Positions 46,343 to 57,347 of a DNA stretch of 64,000 nucleotides are shown piece by piece. Position 1 is the stretch's first letter, and each line of letters begins with the position of its first letter. The DNA is from Imbricaverruca yamaguchii. Lineage: Eukaryota > Arthropoda > Thecostraca > Neoverrucidae. The DNA lies in contig JAOTOL010001015.1 in NCBI GenBank assembly GCA_034440575.1, positions 1 to 64,000 on the forward strand, written 5' to 3'. Made by a program: the position numbers and the translations under genes. The notes beneath the pieces were generated by a model. The model did no database searches and had not been told where the DNA came from. It worked only from the letters and a program-made list of their open reading frames with translations.

Positions 46343-47126
46343 TTAACACGTCTCGGGCGGTCTTCAACCCCCCACCCTCAAGTTTTTCGCGGATAGTGGA
46401 GGAACGGCGCGCGGCAGCGTGTCCAAATTTGGTATACCTTTTTCCACATCAATTTGTCATGCTGTTTAAAAATTTTGAAGTTAGGTCATGTAGGGTCTAC
46501 GAGTTAGTCAAGGTTGTGAGGTCACCTCTAAAAAAGTTCAACCAGTCGTCACGCTTTAACGGGTACAGATATTTTACTGAAACTTTCAGCGCTTGCTTAT
46601 CGTTACGGATGCAACAAAAGGTACGGGTTGAATTTCTCATTTTCCCCGTTTATGACTACATATAAATTTTGCGTATTTGCCAAATTCCAGTTCAAATAGA
46701 GGATTCTGGCTAAAGTAAGCACTTTTTATTAGGGCAAGTTGACTTCCAACAACGTTTCTCGGCTCTACCCATTGGAAAAGGAAAATTAAAGAAATCTTGA
46801 AAACTGGAAAAATGGTCGATTTCTCTGTCCTTTTCTCATTCCAAATACTTTTTTTTCATATATCTCCCAAAATTAATTCTCCAGAGTCAAAAACATAATG
46901 TAAATCGTGAAAAGTCGTGCAAATCTAGCCACCCTGGTGACGTCACTTTTGGGCGGAAATTATTTTGGAGGGTGATTCCGGACCCTACTCGTCAAGCGCT
47001 TTCCGATGACACCTCTTTCGTTTTCGGGCGGTGCTTAGTTTGGATTTTAAATGGGGGTCTTCAATCGCCCCTCAACCCGAGACGGGGTGTGAGGATTTGA
47101 CCGGAAAGGATTTGACCGCGGGTTAA
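46343..47126 (+). mobile_element. TTAA-flanked non-autonomous element, copy C
   Basis: TTAA at 46,343-46,346 followed by CACGTCTCGGGCGGTCTTCA; TTAA at 47,123-47,126 preceded by GGAAAGGATTTGACCGCGGG. Internal blocks AACCAGTCGTCACGCTTTAA, TTTCAGCGCTTGCTTATC and AGCGCTTTCCGATGACACC match copies B2 and D in the same orientation. About 784 bp, non-coding. Confidence 0.8.
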
Positions 47127-48590
47127 AGGAGCGCCGGCCTTGTGTACCATGTAACGGGGCAGCACTGCAGCTCAGCAGTGATGCAAGCCGCCAGAGTATC
47201 ATCAACACCCACTTTGGTCGACCTAAGTGGGAGCCGTTCTGTTCTTTCTGGTATGGCGGAGTAAATACCGGTGCTGAACACCTTCAGTTGTATTTGCGAC
47301 GAACATTACATGGCTGACGAACCTGAAGCATTGAGATTAAAACGAAGGAACATTTGCCGTAAAATGAGGGAAATCCTGTACACATTTCGCCAGAATGTGC
47401 ACAGAAAAAAACAAATTGCATCAAATGCTGATGGTAAGATCATAAGCTGCTAAAGAGATAGATAAAGAGGAGCTCTCCGAGATCCAGGGCGTTTGTTGTC
47501 AAATGGTTTTTAAATTAAGTCGAATGCTTTTAGGATGGTCAACTCATAAGCGCAAAAGATGAGGAGCAGACCAAACAGCATATAAAAACATTTTCGATGG
47601 TAAATGAGACGTGACAGTGATCAGAGACAGGATAGTCGCTGTCGGTGGTTTAAAAAAAAAACGGCTGTGACTCGGCCTTAGTTGTCACAGAATGATTTCA
47701 AGCAATTGGCATTTATGTTGCACGGTTGGACAACGTTGCATTTTCTTGTAATTGAAAACAGATGAGGGTTAGGTAATTGTTCCTACTGAGAGTGCATGAC
47801 CGAACGCCGAAGGTAATATACACTTGAAAGCGGGTCAGGATGTGGATGTGAGCAGACGGAGGGAAGTGCTAGTTCATTAGATAAGATAGCTGGCATGGAT
47901 GGACACACCGAGGAAAGTTGCAAAAATAATCGAGCAAGGGCAAAAGGTTGCAGTCGACTATTGAAATTGGATTACCTCCCTGAGCAACATAATACGCATA
48001 CTGTGGTTTAGCCTGTTGTGAAAACGTTCATAATACATGGGGCATTAATTCTTGGAAATGAAACGATTTCACTACTTTTTTTAGTGCCGAACATTCATAA
48101 GATTATCTTGCAGTACCAGGACCATACGCACCACGGGTTTTTAGCGACTAGTCGCAACTTATAGCTCAACGAGGACAGCCGCAGCTACTCTGAGATATAG
48201 AATGTGCGCATGCCAATCATCTAGCTTGCATCTGGAATATTACCGTGTCTGGTGCATGGGAGGTGGCTGATCAACGCATTTCAGCTAATTATATGCCCTC
48301 ACATTTATGTGTAGCATTTATACAACGTACTGGGTGCATCATTATATTTTCAGGTCGGTTGCCATAACATGTACCAGATGATACTAGCAGACTGACATGA
48401 AGGTCTCCACTGCGCCTCATTAGGACAATTCGGCGTAACTGTTCTACGACTGTCACCGAATCGCGAACGGTTGGCTGCATAATAAGCGCATTCCGCCATC
48501 GTCATAAGACGAAAAAAACAAGTGTAATAAGCATCAAAGGTCTCCCTGCTCTTCCATCTGCTGAATGAAAATAGGTCGTCTTTTCATTCC
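47127..48590. other. Unassigned non-coding DNA
   Basis: Nothing recognisable. A 60-codon frame at 47,271-47,453 is too short and motif-free to support. Confidence 0.4.
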
Positions 48591-48599
48591 TTTGTCCAA

Positions 48600-48750
48600 T
48601 GCATTGCTACGAGATACCTGCTTGGGGCGATTTTCATCCAGTACCCATGGCAGCCAACGATAGGGAATGTCGAACTCGAACCTACAATTTGGCATTACGC
48701 GGCGACATGCCACTACTTTCTGCGGTGCAGAAGGTGCGAATGGACACTCC
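48600..48750 (-). repeat. Possible tRNA-derived SINE fragment
   Basis: On the minus strand a B-box-like TTGTAGGTTCGAGTTC (48,693-48,678) is followed by CCCTATCG, as in the similar segment at 54,630-54,905. The A box is poor. Weak evidence for a Pol III-type retroposon; a chance match remains possible. Confidence 0.3.
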
Positions 48751-48876
48751 CGAAGCGAACACCACGTCCCGCAGCGACTGCCCGTGTTCCTGTGAACAGA
48801 GTGGCGGAGGGCTGCCTCTTCCCGGTCAGCCGGACGTTACAGCCGGCCCCGCGGCGCCTCCCTGGGCTCTGGACCC

Positions 48877-49389
48877 TCACAGGTGGCCGAGGTACCTGCC
48901 GTCACGGCCTGAGCCTGCCTTGTCGGCGGCGCGCCCAGCCGCCGGCTTGCTCGACAGCTGCTTGGTGGCTCGCAACAGTGCGCCGCCGCTCTCGAGGCGG
49001 CTCTGCTCGGCCGAGACGCTCCGCTTGCCGAGCCCGAAGCCGTAGCTAGGCCGCTTCAGCACGTCCCGAGTGGGCCCATCAAACCACGATCCCCACGTCC
49101 GCTTGCCCAGTCCGAAGCCGTACGTCTGCCTCTTGCCAAGACCGAAGCCGTAGCTAGCGCGCTTGCCTAGGCCGAACCCGTAGGACGATGTTCGTTTGCC
49201 TAGGCCGAACCCGTAGGACGGCGCTCGTTTGTATAGACTGCTGTCGTTCGGGATGTCGTAGGCGGTGTCGTAGCTTGGTGGGAAGTCGGGCTGCATGTTC
49301 ACGCCGAGCTGCTCTGAGGCGACCGAGGTGAAGCAGATGGTGCATGTCACCAGCAGCAAAGCCAGCAAGGTCATCTGAGCTGAAGTCAT
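48877..49389 (-). CDS. Allatostatin-A-type (YGFGL-amide) neuropeptide precursor
   Basis: A 170-aa prepropeptide. Residues 1-25 (MTSAQMTLLALLLVTCTICF and TSVAS) form a signal peptide. KR sites at 54-55, 65-66, 76-77, 86-87, 96-97, 112-113 and 122-123 release five peptides, each ending YGFGLG before KR and so C-terminally amidated: APSYGFGL, TSSYGFGL, ASYGFGL, QTYGFGL and PSYGFGL. One non-amidated spacer (TWGSWFDGPTRDVL) lies between the fourth and fifth. The YxFGL-amide end is the allatostatin-A signature; these peptides act on a galanin-like GPCR and inhibit feeding, gut movement or juvenile hormone synthesis in arthropods. The ATG at 49,389 was chosen because it starts the signal peptide. 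A strong acceptor (long CT tract, CCGGCAG, cut after 49,401) lies 11 bp upstream, so a 5' non-coding exon is expected. The ORF is complete to TGA at 48,877. This is the only convincing host gene here. Five copies with one invariant core is few and uniform for this family. Confidence 0.9.
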   Translation of the reverse strand: MTSAQMTLLALLLVTCTICFTSVASEQLGVNMQPDFPPSYDTAYDIPNDSSLYKRAPSYGFGLGKRTSSYGFGLGKRASYGFGLGKRQTYGFGLGKRTWGSWFDGPTRDVLKRPSYGFGLGKRSVSAEQSRLESGGALLRATKQLSSKPAAGRAADKAGSGRDGRYLGHL

Positions 49390-49500
49390 CGCTCGGTACC
49401 CTGCCGGCAGACGTGAGAGGAGTCGTGAGAGAGAAAGAGAGAGAGTGAGACAGAAAGAGAAAGAGAGAGAGAGAGGGGGGGGGAGAGGGAGAGAGAGATT
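49390..49500 (-). promoter_or_regulatory. Splice acceptor region upstream of the allatostatin coding exon
   Basis: The plus-strand GA-rich run 49,428-49,498 is, on the coding strand, a CT tract ending CTCACGTCTGCCGGCAG with the exon starting at 49,400 (GGTACCGAGCG then ATG). This fits an intron in the 5' untranslated region, which arthropod neuropeptide genes often have. Confidence 0.6.
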
Positions 49501-49956
49501 GTGTGACATCTTACAACCGGCTGACATGCCGGTATCCAACACTTTATCAGTTAGACGTGATGACTTGTAGCATAACCAGATTTGATTCACTTTACATACC
49601 TATCGACTGAATCAGAATCATCAATCAACCCACATCACAAATTGATTTGGCTGTGTCGGCTCGGCTGTGGGCCAACCGGCACTCCGTCCAGCACCGTGCG
49701 CTGCGCCGAAAACGTACAAAATGTGCTGAAGATCGTCATCGGCAATGCGATCAGCCGATTCGCTGATCGCGGCTATTCCGTGTAGCAGCCGCAACAACAC
49801 CATACGTGGCGCCAATTACGTGATTGCAGCTAAATGGACATCCAAGATAACTGCAAAACTTCCTTTCGTGACAGCACAACTATTAGCACAAATTATCGCC
49901 GATATCACTCAGAGTGATCCAGACATCTCAATCCCAAATGGCCATGGCAACAACAC

Positions 49957-50135
49957 TATCAGCAGCTATCGCAGTGCCGTCTGTCTGTTCTGTCCGCAGT
50001 GTCCACCACGTGACACATCATCAGCAGTTATAGCAGTGCCGTCTGTGTCTGTTCTGCCCACAGCGTCGACCACATGACACATCATCAGCAGTTATAGCAG
50101 TGTCGACTGCGTTTGCTCTGTTTGCAGTGTCGGTC
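49957..50135. repeat. ~67-bp tandem repeat, three units
   Basis: Units start ATCAGCAGTTATAGCAGTG, then CGTCTGTGTCTGTTCTG and GTGACACATC. The second and third are close copies; the first has CTATCGC variants. No gene supported between the allatostatin exon and here. Confidence 0.75.
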
Positions 50136-50439
50136 ATTAACCCAGGACCGACACATTACCATGCACCGCAAACACTACGTGCACCCCTTATGTAATGCCA
50201 CACGCGATGCCGCAATAATTGAGGGAGAAGTTGTGAGCTCAAATGCAATCGCGACAACAATGCCCGCAGATCAGTGAACATTTGCTTTCGATCCGCTCAA
50301 ATGTCAACTAAGCTTATCCAACGATTGGTTGTTGTGAGAATGCATTTAATTAAATAAAGTGGACAAAACGCATTCGCAAAATATAGCTGAAAATATAGAG
50401 CGAGCCATTTGTGATCTGTTCGCCGATCCGGCTGAGGAG

Positions 50440-50525
50440 CGCCGAGTTCCATCCGAGCCTCGCTGAGTTCCATCCGAGCCTCGCTGAGTTCCATCCGAGC
50501 TTCGCTGAGTTCCATCTGAGCCAGG
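50440..50525. repeat. 21-bp tandem repeat, four units
   Basis: GCTGAGTTCCATCCGAGCCTC repeated with single substitutions. The unit is in frame, so open frames on both strands (AEFHPSL / RMELSEA) are artefacts. Confidence 0.9.
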
Positions 50526-51585
50526 TGGAACTGGCAGGGAACCAAGCAGGCTCTGGATCCGGCTGCATGCGTGCCGATCTGGTTCCGGCGCTGTTCCAGC
50601 CTGTCACCAGGTACCGGATACCAGGACGGAGACCGGCCGTAGTTCCTCCTCCCTCCCGACACCTCATCTCCACATTGGATGTGAATTGCTCGCCCCCTAT
50701 TTCATTCGCAACCATTGACAATCGACTTGTGGTGTTGGCAGAAGTCAGCTGTTGATTCGCTAATTCTCGACAGTGCAAGGATGAGGTTATGTTGATGGCC
50801 ATTGCCGCATGGATGTGGTGATCCTAGGTTTCTGGGCACGTTCACCTGATTCTTGGTCAACCCCTGGCGAGATCTCGGCACGTAGATTGTACCAAATGCA
50901 CATAAATATCCAACATTGTCAGGACCCTTCGTAAAGTGAAAGTGGTGTAAAATCCTGACAAAGACCCAAACAGGGTCATGCCAGGAAGATGGGAAAGGAA
51001 CAACAAGCCCGACGTATGTTAGCTTGTCGAACGTTGTCTGTCATAAAAAAGCGCAGAAGCCTGCTATGCGACATCTGAATACTATGTGACATCTGGGGGT
51101 GGCGTGCATTTCATGAACTTTGAGTTTGGGAGATAAGGAATTATTGGGTGTACAATATACTCCTTGATTTTATAATTCCTACAAAGTAGCATTCCCAGCA
51201 CTATGAGCAGCACCATGCTGCAGAAGCCGAACCACCTTACTTTCCTTCACAGTGTTTTTTTATACATGTAGCTTCCGCTCCGAGGAACCGCTTAAGTGCG
51301 TTCAATAAGTATGTTTTCGAGTGCATTGTGTCATAAACGTATAAGCACTTTGTGGTGTAACTTCTGCTTTATGGCCTTATTCTGGTGGCGCCCGGGATGT
51401 CGCGTACTTACGTTGTTTTTATCGTTCCGTTAATTGTCTCTAGCAATGCATATTTTATGCATATTTTGGCAGAACGCTTTTTGCGGCCATTCAGGCCATT
51501 TTTGGGACTATTTCCGGCATTTATGCGACCATTTATAACATTAGCAGTCAGGTGACAGGAAAACAAGCTCGTTGGCGTCAGATTA
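50526..51585. other. Unassigned non-coding DNA
   Basis: No recognisable gene or repeat. Confidence 0.4.
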
Positions 51586-51589
51586 CGAG

Positions 51590-51672
51590 CGCCAAAGCGT
51601 CACGCCGAAGTGCCACGCCGAAGCGTCACGCCGAAGTGTAATGTCGAAGTGCTACACCGAAGTGTCACACCG
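51590..51672. repeat. ~13-bp tandem repeat (GAAGTGTCACGCC)
   Basis: Six units with substitutions (GAAGCGTCACGCC, GAAGTGCTACACC and so on). Confidence 0.8.
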
Positions 51673-51879
51673 TGGATTCGTCTTTAAAGAGCACCACCGG
51701 CTGCTGATGCACTGCTCCGACACTACAGGCCCCCAGCACGTGCTCGTCTAGGAATGTATCTACAGTATCGGGCTCTTCCACTCATGCAGGGAACACCGTT
51801 GCCTCGGAGCGTGCGACCTCTGGCGTCTTATCGTGATGTGGCCGACGATGTATTGTCGGGACGTGCGAAACGATGATAG

Positions 51880-52560
51880 AACTGGACGTCCGAAGACGTA
51901 GCGCTGGGACGTGCGCTACGATGACGGAGCTGGACATCATGTAGCGTAGCGCTGAGACGTGCGCTACGACGACAGAGCTGGACGTCCTGTGGCCAGCGCT
52001 ACGACAACAGAGTTGGACGTCCTGTGACGTAGCGCTGAGACGTGCGCTACGACAACAGAGTTGGACGTCCTGTGACGTAGCGCTGAGACGTGCGCTACGA
52101 CAACAGAGCTGGACGTCCTGTGGCGTAGCGCTGGGACGTGCGCTACGACAACAGAGCTGGACGTCCTGTAGCGTAGCGCTGGGACGTGCGCTACGACGAC
52201 AGAGTTGGACGTCCTGTGACGTAACGCTGAGACGTGCGCTACGACGGTAGAGCTGTACATCCTGTGGCGTAACGCTGAGACGTGCGCTATGACGACAAAG
52301 CTGGACGCTCTGTGGCGTAGCGCTGAGACGTGCGCTATGACGACAAAGCTGGACGCTCTGTGGCGTAGTGCTGAGACGTGCGCTATGACGACAAAGCTGG
52401 ACGCTCTGTGGCGTAGTGCTGAGACGTGCGCTATGACGACAAAGCTGGACGCTCTGTGGCGTAGCGCTGAGACGTGCGCTATGACGACAAAGCTGGACGC
52501 TCTGTGGCGTAGCGCTGAAACGTGCGCTATGACGATAAAGGTGGAAGTCCGGCGGCCAGC
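51880..52560. repeat. 48-bp minisatellite, ~14 units
   Basis: Unit GACGTGCGCTATGACGACAA followed by AGCTGGACGCTCTGTGGCGTAGCGCTGA. The right third (52,270-52,540) is almost uniform; the left part is more diverged with ACAACAGAG and GTCC variants. The 48-bp (16-codon) unit keeps frames open on both strands, giving a 268-codon minus-strand frame and MTTKLDALWRSAETCA repeats on the plus strand. No signal or domain supports a protein. Confidence 0.95.
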
Positions 52561-53027
52561 GGATTACCGTTAATGGCACGAGTGGCATGCATAATAATTG
52601 AAAGAATCCCAGTCTATTGTGGTGGATACACTTTTGCCCATATTAGGAAGAAGAGAGTACAATCATTAAAAGATACGCCGGTACTTCAGCATCGAACCTT
52701 TTTTAAAGGATATTGAAGGCCTATACTCACGCAGGCTTTAACAATACAGAAACAGCAAAAAACACAACGAAATTCCATCACACGGTCACAAGAGAACGTT
52801 CAGCCAAAGCTCGTTCACCCACACACCAGAAGAATAGCATTTCAAATAAGAGCAAAGTGAATAACATAGTCAGCTCATACATTCTATGCATATTGGGCAC
52901 GTTAGTAATTCTATATTCTAATAATGCAATATGCACGAACACTCCGTCCGGAAGGTATGCACGCAATTTATAGTTTGGAATAATCATAGCTTCTGACATG
53001 CAACAGGTTCCATAAGGCACCATGATG

Positions 53028-53056
53028 AAGCTGATGATGATGCTGATGATGATGGC

Positions 53057-53129
<73 letters not shown>

Positions 53130-53160
53130 TGTGTGTTTGTGTGTGTGTGTGTGTGTGTTG
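53028..53160. repeat. (GAT)n and (GT)n microsatellites
   Basis: GATGAT from about 53,028 to 53,128, directly followed by GT repeats to about 53,160. A short TATATA stretch lies at 53,233-53,258. Confidence 0.95.
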
Positions 53161-53461
53161 CAGATTGATCAGTAGCTGTGGATCTCAACCGATTGGGATA
53201 TTCTACACATACCGACGTTCATTGTACCAATGCATATATATATATATAGATATATATACATCGCATTGGAGGCTGGCTAGGCGGGTGCAATATTTTTTTC
53301 CTTTTTTGTGGTGCTAGCTCGGTGAACGGAACGGACGTCCGCGTGTCTGGTTTTTCTAAGAGTGGAATATAACGGGCCGTGTGTTCCCGTGGTGAATACG
53401 TTCGGGACGCAGGGAAACACAACATGATCATACAATATCATAAGATTATCGTTGAAGATTA

Positions 53462-53665
53462 ATGGGCACGATCCAATCATGTCATGTAGTATTCATTGCT
53501 ATTATAACTTTTACTTTGGCTTCACTGACCGCTAATGCGACCCACCAGAAAATAATATCCCATTGTGGGATGGAGCTCATTCGGGCTCGTTGGTCCGCAT
53601 ATAAGACTACTCGACCGTGGTCTGGCTCTTCTAATTATGGTTTAGATGTGCCACGATATCACTGA
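53462..53665 (+). CDS. Small secreted peptide ORF with a relaxin-like B-chain motif (candidate)
   Basis: A 67-aa ORF from ATG to TGA. Residues 1-26 (MGTIQSCHVVFIAIITFTLA and SLTANA) look like a cleavable signal peptide. The mature part begins THQKIISHCGMELIRARW. CGxEL(I/V)RA matches the B-chain core of relaxin/insulin-type peptides. However, the second B-chain cysteine expected twelve residues after the first is Tyr (codon TAT, one transition from TGT), and no A chain with CCxxxC was found downstream. It could be a first exon of a diverged insulin/relaxin-like gene, a pseudogene of one, or a chance signal-like ORF. Confidence 0.3.
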   Translation: MGTIQSCHVVFIAIITFTLASLTANATHQKIISHCGMELIRARWSAYKTTRPWSGSSNYGLDVPRYH

Positions 53666-53669
53666 ATGT

Positions 53670-54625
53670 TTGTTGGGCACGAATAACTTTAAATCCTTCT
53701 GCATATTCCTGGACATGGGTGGAGGGCACATGTGATGTCACGTGATGCTCAACGGACTTGCTCGAGGACTCCGCAGGCATCGATGGAGGCCTCTATTGCG
53801 GCGCTGGGTTCTCGATGGTGGGCTGAGACCCCGTTGGAAAACCTCAGGAGCTTATTGATGGGACCGGGGATACAGATATGGTTCCATCTGGACATCAGTG
53901 ATGGGTCCTTGTGATAGCACGGACCTTGATCGAGGACATCTCGGAGTTTCAGAGGACAGGTGCAGGGCGCTTGACATTCGCTGGAAGCACATTGCATTTA
54001 GCCTGGCCCCTGAGTTTCACTTGTCGCGTTTAGCTCAGTTTTGAACCTTAATCGTTGCTCTCTCAAACACTGAGTTGAGGGCCATGAACGTGACCAGTGG
54101 CACACTAGAAGAGTAGTCTGTCCGAAATATAGTCTAGCGTTAACTTACAGTCTATAGTTGATCTGCATTATATAGTTAACTGCAGTTTAAAGTTAACCTG
54201 ACGTCACTTAAGGGATTGTGATCATCACCAAAACTACTTCGGAAGCTACACAGCCTCCCAATTAGAACGATTTGCAAATGGACTCTTTAGTCTTTGATGC
54301 TAGATGCTACAGTGACCCCAGCTCTGAAGATTCTCGACAACCCGACGTGTTGAACTCGCCGCCTGTTCTCTGCTGTGTGTAGTATTTTGTTATGCTAAAA
54401 TACAATTTGCGACTTCTCCGATTTAATTTCTTCGCCTTACATTGCCACTTCAACAACTTCGACACATCGCTCTCAATAAAAGTACTCGCAGAATCTAAGT
54501 CATGCATTTCCAAAGGCAACTTTTCAACGCAAAGCAATGCAGTGGCAAATGTAGTTTTTCAAGTGACTCGTATTTGCCGGTGCTGTTGTGACGGCAGCCT
54601 GGTGTGCACGTCACAACTTTAAGAT
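53670..54625. other. Unassigned non-coding DNA
   Basis: No supported gene. A Cys-rich stretch near 54,565-54,610 (ICRCCCDG) does not fit an insulin-family A chain. Confidence 0.4.
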
Positions 54626-54629
54626 AAAA

Positions 54630-54905
54630 TTGTAATCGTGGACTTGCTTCCTTGCGAAGTATCCGTGTTCCTCTTCGGAAGGGTTCACCTCACCTGAGGC
54701 TTCTTGTGTGTCCTTGCCAGACGGCGGTGGTTATTGGCCTCACAACGTGTCGACCGTTTTGGGTCATATAACGTCGCCAATCACTCGCACCGATTCATTG
54801 CAGACGAGGAGTAGCGATAGGTGGGACTCGAACATACAACCTTTCAGTTTGGAGAGAACTTTGCCCCTCTACTATTCGCTCCTTCGCTGCCAACTGGTTG
54901 AACTA
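54630..54905 (-). repeat. tRNA-derived SINE candidate
   Basis: On the minus strand, TTGGCAGCGAAGGAGCG (54,893-54,877) is an acceptable Pol III A box and TGTATGTTCGAGTCCCACC (54,838-54,820) is a near-perfect B box, spaced as in a tRNA with a long variable arm. AGCGA and TCGCT on either side could form an acceptor-like stem. A tRNA-unrelated tail follows. A tRNA pseudogene or SINE head are both possible; a functional tRNA is unlikely because the arms do not fold cleanly. Confidence 0.4.
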
Positions 54906-55374
54906 AGCATTGTGTCAGCGTAATGCTTTTTTCCACCATGTTTTTATATGCAGCATCACAAGTGATATGGGTTCTACATTACCTTTATCAAGTGGGACGA
55001 TCTTCTAATATGACCTTAGCAATCTGGACAGCCTCGGAAATTGCGGCCAGTTAGCTAACAACACTGTTTTTTTTTATAACCAAACGAGAGCCATTCTGAC
55101 AGATTCCAGTTCATGTAACTAGTCAATCTGTAGAAAATTGTATACGTATTGGTTTCGCCACCGGCTGGATAAGGGCAACGTTAACCGATATATTCGACAG
55201 CGCACACTACGACCATGGGCGCTGCATGCACGTAGCTAATCAAAAATGTTAACATTGCCTAAATGTGTCGTGGTCGAGTAGCTGCGAGTATGGCATAGCC
55301 AATGAATTGTAAACAGCTCAGTTATAAGCGTTTCAATTCCAATATATCGGGTTTTCACTCGCGTCGATCCTGCT

Positions 55375-56217
55375 TTAAACCGTCCCGTCTCGGGGGGTCT
55401 TCAACCGTCACCCCTCAGGTTTTTCGCGGAAAGCGGACGAACGGCGCGCGGCAGCGCGCCCAAATTTGGCATCCCTTTTTCCACGTCCATTTGACATGCT
55501 AATTCAAAAGTTTTAGGTCAGGTTACCTAGGGTCAACGAGTTAGTCAAGGTCAAGTGAGGTCACCTCCAAAAAAGTTCAACCAGTCGTCACGCTTTAACG
55601 GATGCAGATATTTTAATGAAACTTTCAGCATTTGCTTATCTTTAGGGATGCAACAAAAGGTACGAGTGGAATTTTTCAATTTTGTTTTCGTTTTTGACTA
55701 CATATAAATTTTGCTATTTGCCAAATTGCTGTTCAAATACAGGATTCTGTCTAAAATAAACATTCTTTATTAGGGCAAGTTGACTTTCAACAACGTTTCT
55801 CGGTCTGCTCTACCCAGTGGAAAAGGAAAATGAAAGAAAACTTGAAAACTCAAAATTACGAAATTAAGTTTTTTTTTTTTTTTTTGGGGGGGGGAAATAG
55901 CCGTGGTCGATTTCGCTGTCCTTTTCTCATTCCAAATAAATTTTTCTTTCTTCATATATCCACAAAATGAACTCCCCAGAGTCAAAAACATAATGCAAGT
56001 CGTGAAAAGTCGTGAGATTCTAACCCCCTGGTGACGTCACTTTTGGGGGGAAATCGTTTTGGAGGGGGGGACTCGGACCCTACTCGTCGAGCGCTTTCCC
56101 ATGACACCTCTTTCGTTTTCGTGCGATGCTTAGTTTAGATTTTAGAGTGGGGTCTTCAACACCCCCCCCCCAACGAGATGGGTGTGAGGATTTGACCGGA
56201 AAGACGGCGCGAGTTAA
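55375..56217 (+). mobile_element. TTAA-flanked non-autonomous element, copy D
   Basis: TTAA at 55,375-55,378 followed by ACCGTCCCGTCTCGGGGGG; TTAA at 56,214-56,217 preceded by TTGACCGGAAAGACGGCGCGAG. Both ends carry CGTC-type inverted termini, and CGTCTCGGG-GGTCTTCAAC inside the left end answers GTTGGGG...CAACGAGATG near the right. The interior matches copies B2 and C. 843 bp, no coding capacity. It is the cleanest member of the family. Confidence 0.85.
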
Positions 56218-57342
56218 TCTTACTTCAAGTTTCATAAACAGCATTTCAATTCGTGTACAGATAGCTAATGTTGGAATGCATTGATGAAGTGATGCGTAAT
56301 TGAGGAAATTCATTCGTTCCACACCTTAGTAACCTAACGCAACCTAACCAAACCTGATTTTATCTTTCTAGCTATGTTACTATGCATAACGTCACTACGA
56401 ATGAAAGCTACAGCGTGGCAATATATTTGTATCCGCATGCTGCACTTATTAACCCTCACAAAACGGGGAGTCAGGGAGGGATGCACGGGTGGAAAATTTC
56501 ACCAACTGGCGCGTTTTTAAGTAACTCCTGATCAGTTCGCGCTAATGCTTTATAATCTGGCATATTTTCTTTCCTTGATTTTCGCGCATGATATAACAAA
56601 AAATTGAGTTCTTTTTCCCTTAGCATTCGTTCGCTTTGGTGAGGAGACGCTCTAGAGTCTTCTCAGATTCTTTTGGGATACTCCGAATGAGTACACGCAG
56701 CTTTAAAAGTTTCACTAACTTCTAATGCATCTTTTCTACATATCTCATGCACATTCCAGGTGAGGGTCATCAAAGATCATTTGGAAACTTGATTTTTATT
56801 CTCGATTTGTGAGGGCACGTTCCGAAAATATCAAACTTCTTCGATTTTGTTCCCAAACATTTTCAAATTGGTAAATAATTTACTAGTATTATATATTGCA
56901 AGGGATGCAAAAATAGCTTGCACTACGAGGGCAAAAAGGTGCATGATGTTCCGGATAGTATCAACCATGATTAAGTGCAATAGTGGATTTAATTTTGGTT
57001 ACCCGGGATCATGCGATCAATTACAATTTCATTATGAGCTAAAAACTCAACAGTGACTGCTAAGCGATGTAATACTTACTACCTGTGATACTGCGGCCTG
57101 CCCTGTTCATATGTGGACAGTGTTAGACGCCAATCATTGTGTCACCCTTGCAATGGGGTGGCTGCACGGCGTCCATGAAGGGAGCAACCAACGCAATAAA
57201 ATTGATGTGACATTCCATGGTGATGAGAATCCCAAGACATTGCAAAACACTCGACAAAGATCCACCCCATCACCGACTGAGCCTACAATCAGCATGACCG
57301 ACCGCTCGATCGGACTCTGGGTGCCTGGGCGGGAGGGGCAGA
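56218..57342. other. Non-coding DNA between copy D and the LTR element
   Basis: AT-rich to about 57,060, then higher GC. A plus-strand open frame 57,111-57,345 (VTLAMGWLHGVHEGSNQRN and following) ends at the LTR insertion and shows no known motif. Confidence 0.4.
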
Positions 57343-57347
57343 GGACG
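57343..57347. repeat. Target site duplication of the LTR element, left copy
   Basis: GGACG immediately before the 5' LTR; the same five bases follow the 3' LTR at 61,523-61,527. Confidence 0.9.

Noticed and set aside
49428..49590. Extension of the allatostatin frame upstream to position 49,590
   Set aside because: The upstream codons translate a CT tract, the extension does not give a better signal peptide, and a strong splice acceptor lies just before the ATG at 49,389.
54560..54620. Possible insulin-family A chain (ICRCCCDGSLVC) for the B-chain-like ORF at 53,462
   Set aside because: Cysteine spacing does not match CCxxxC-x8-C, so it was not joined to the upstream ORF.
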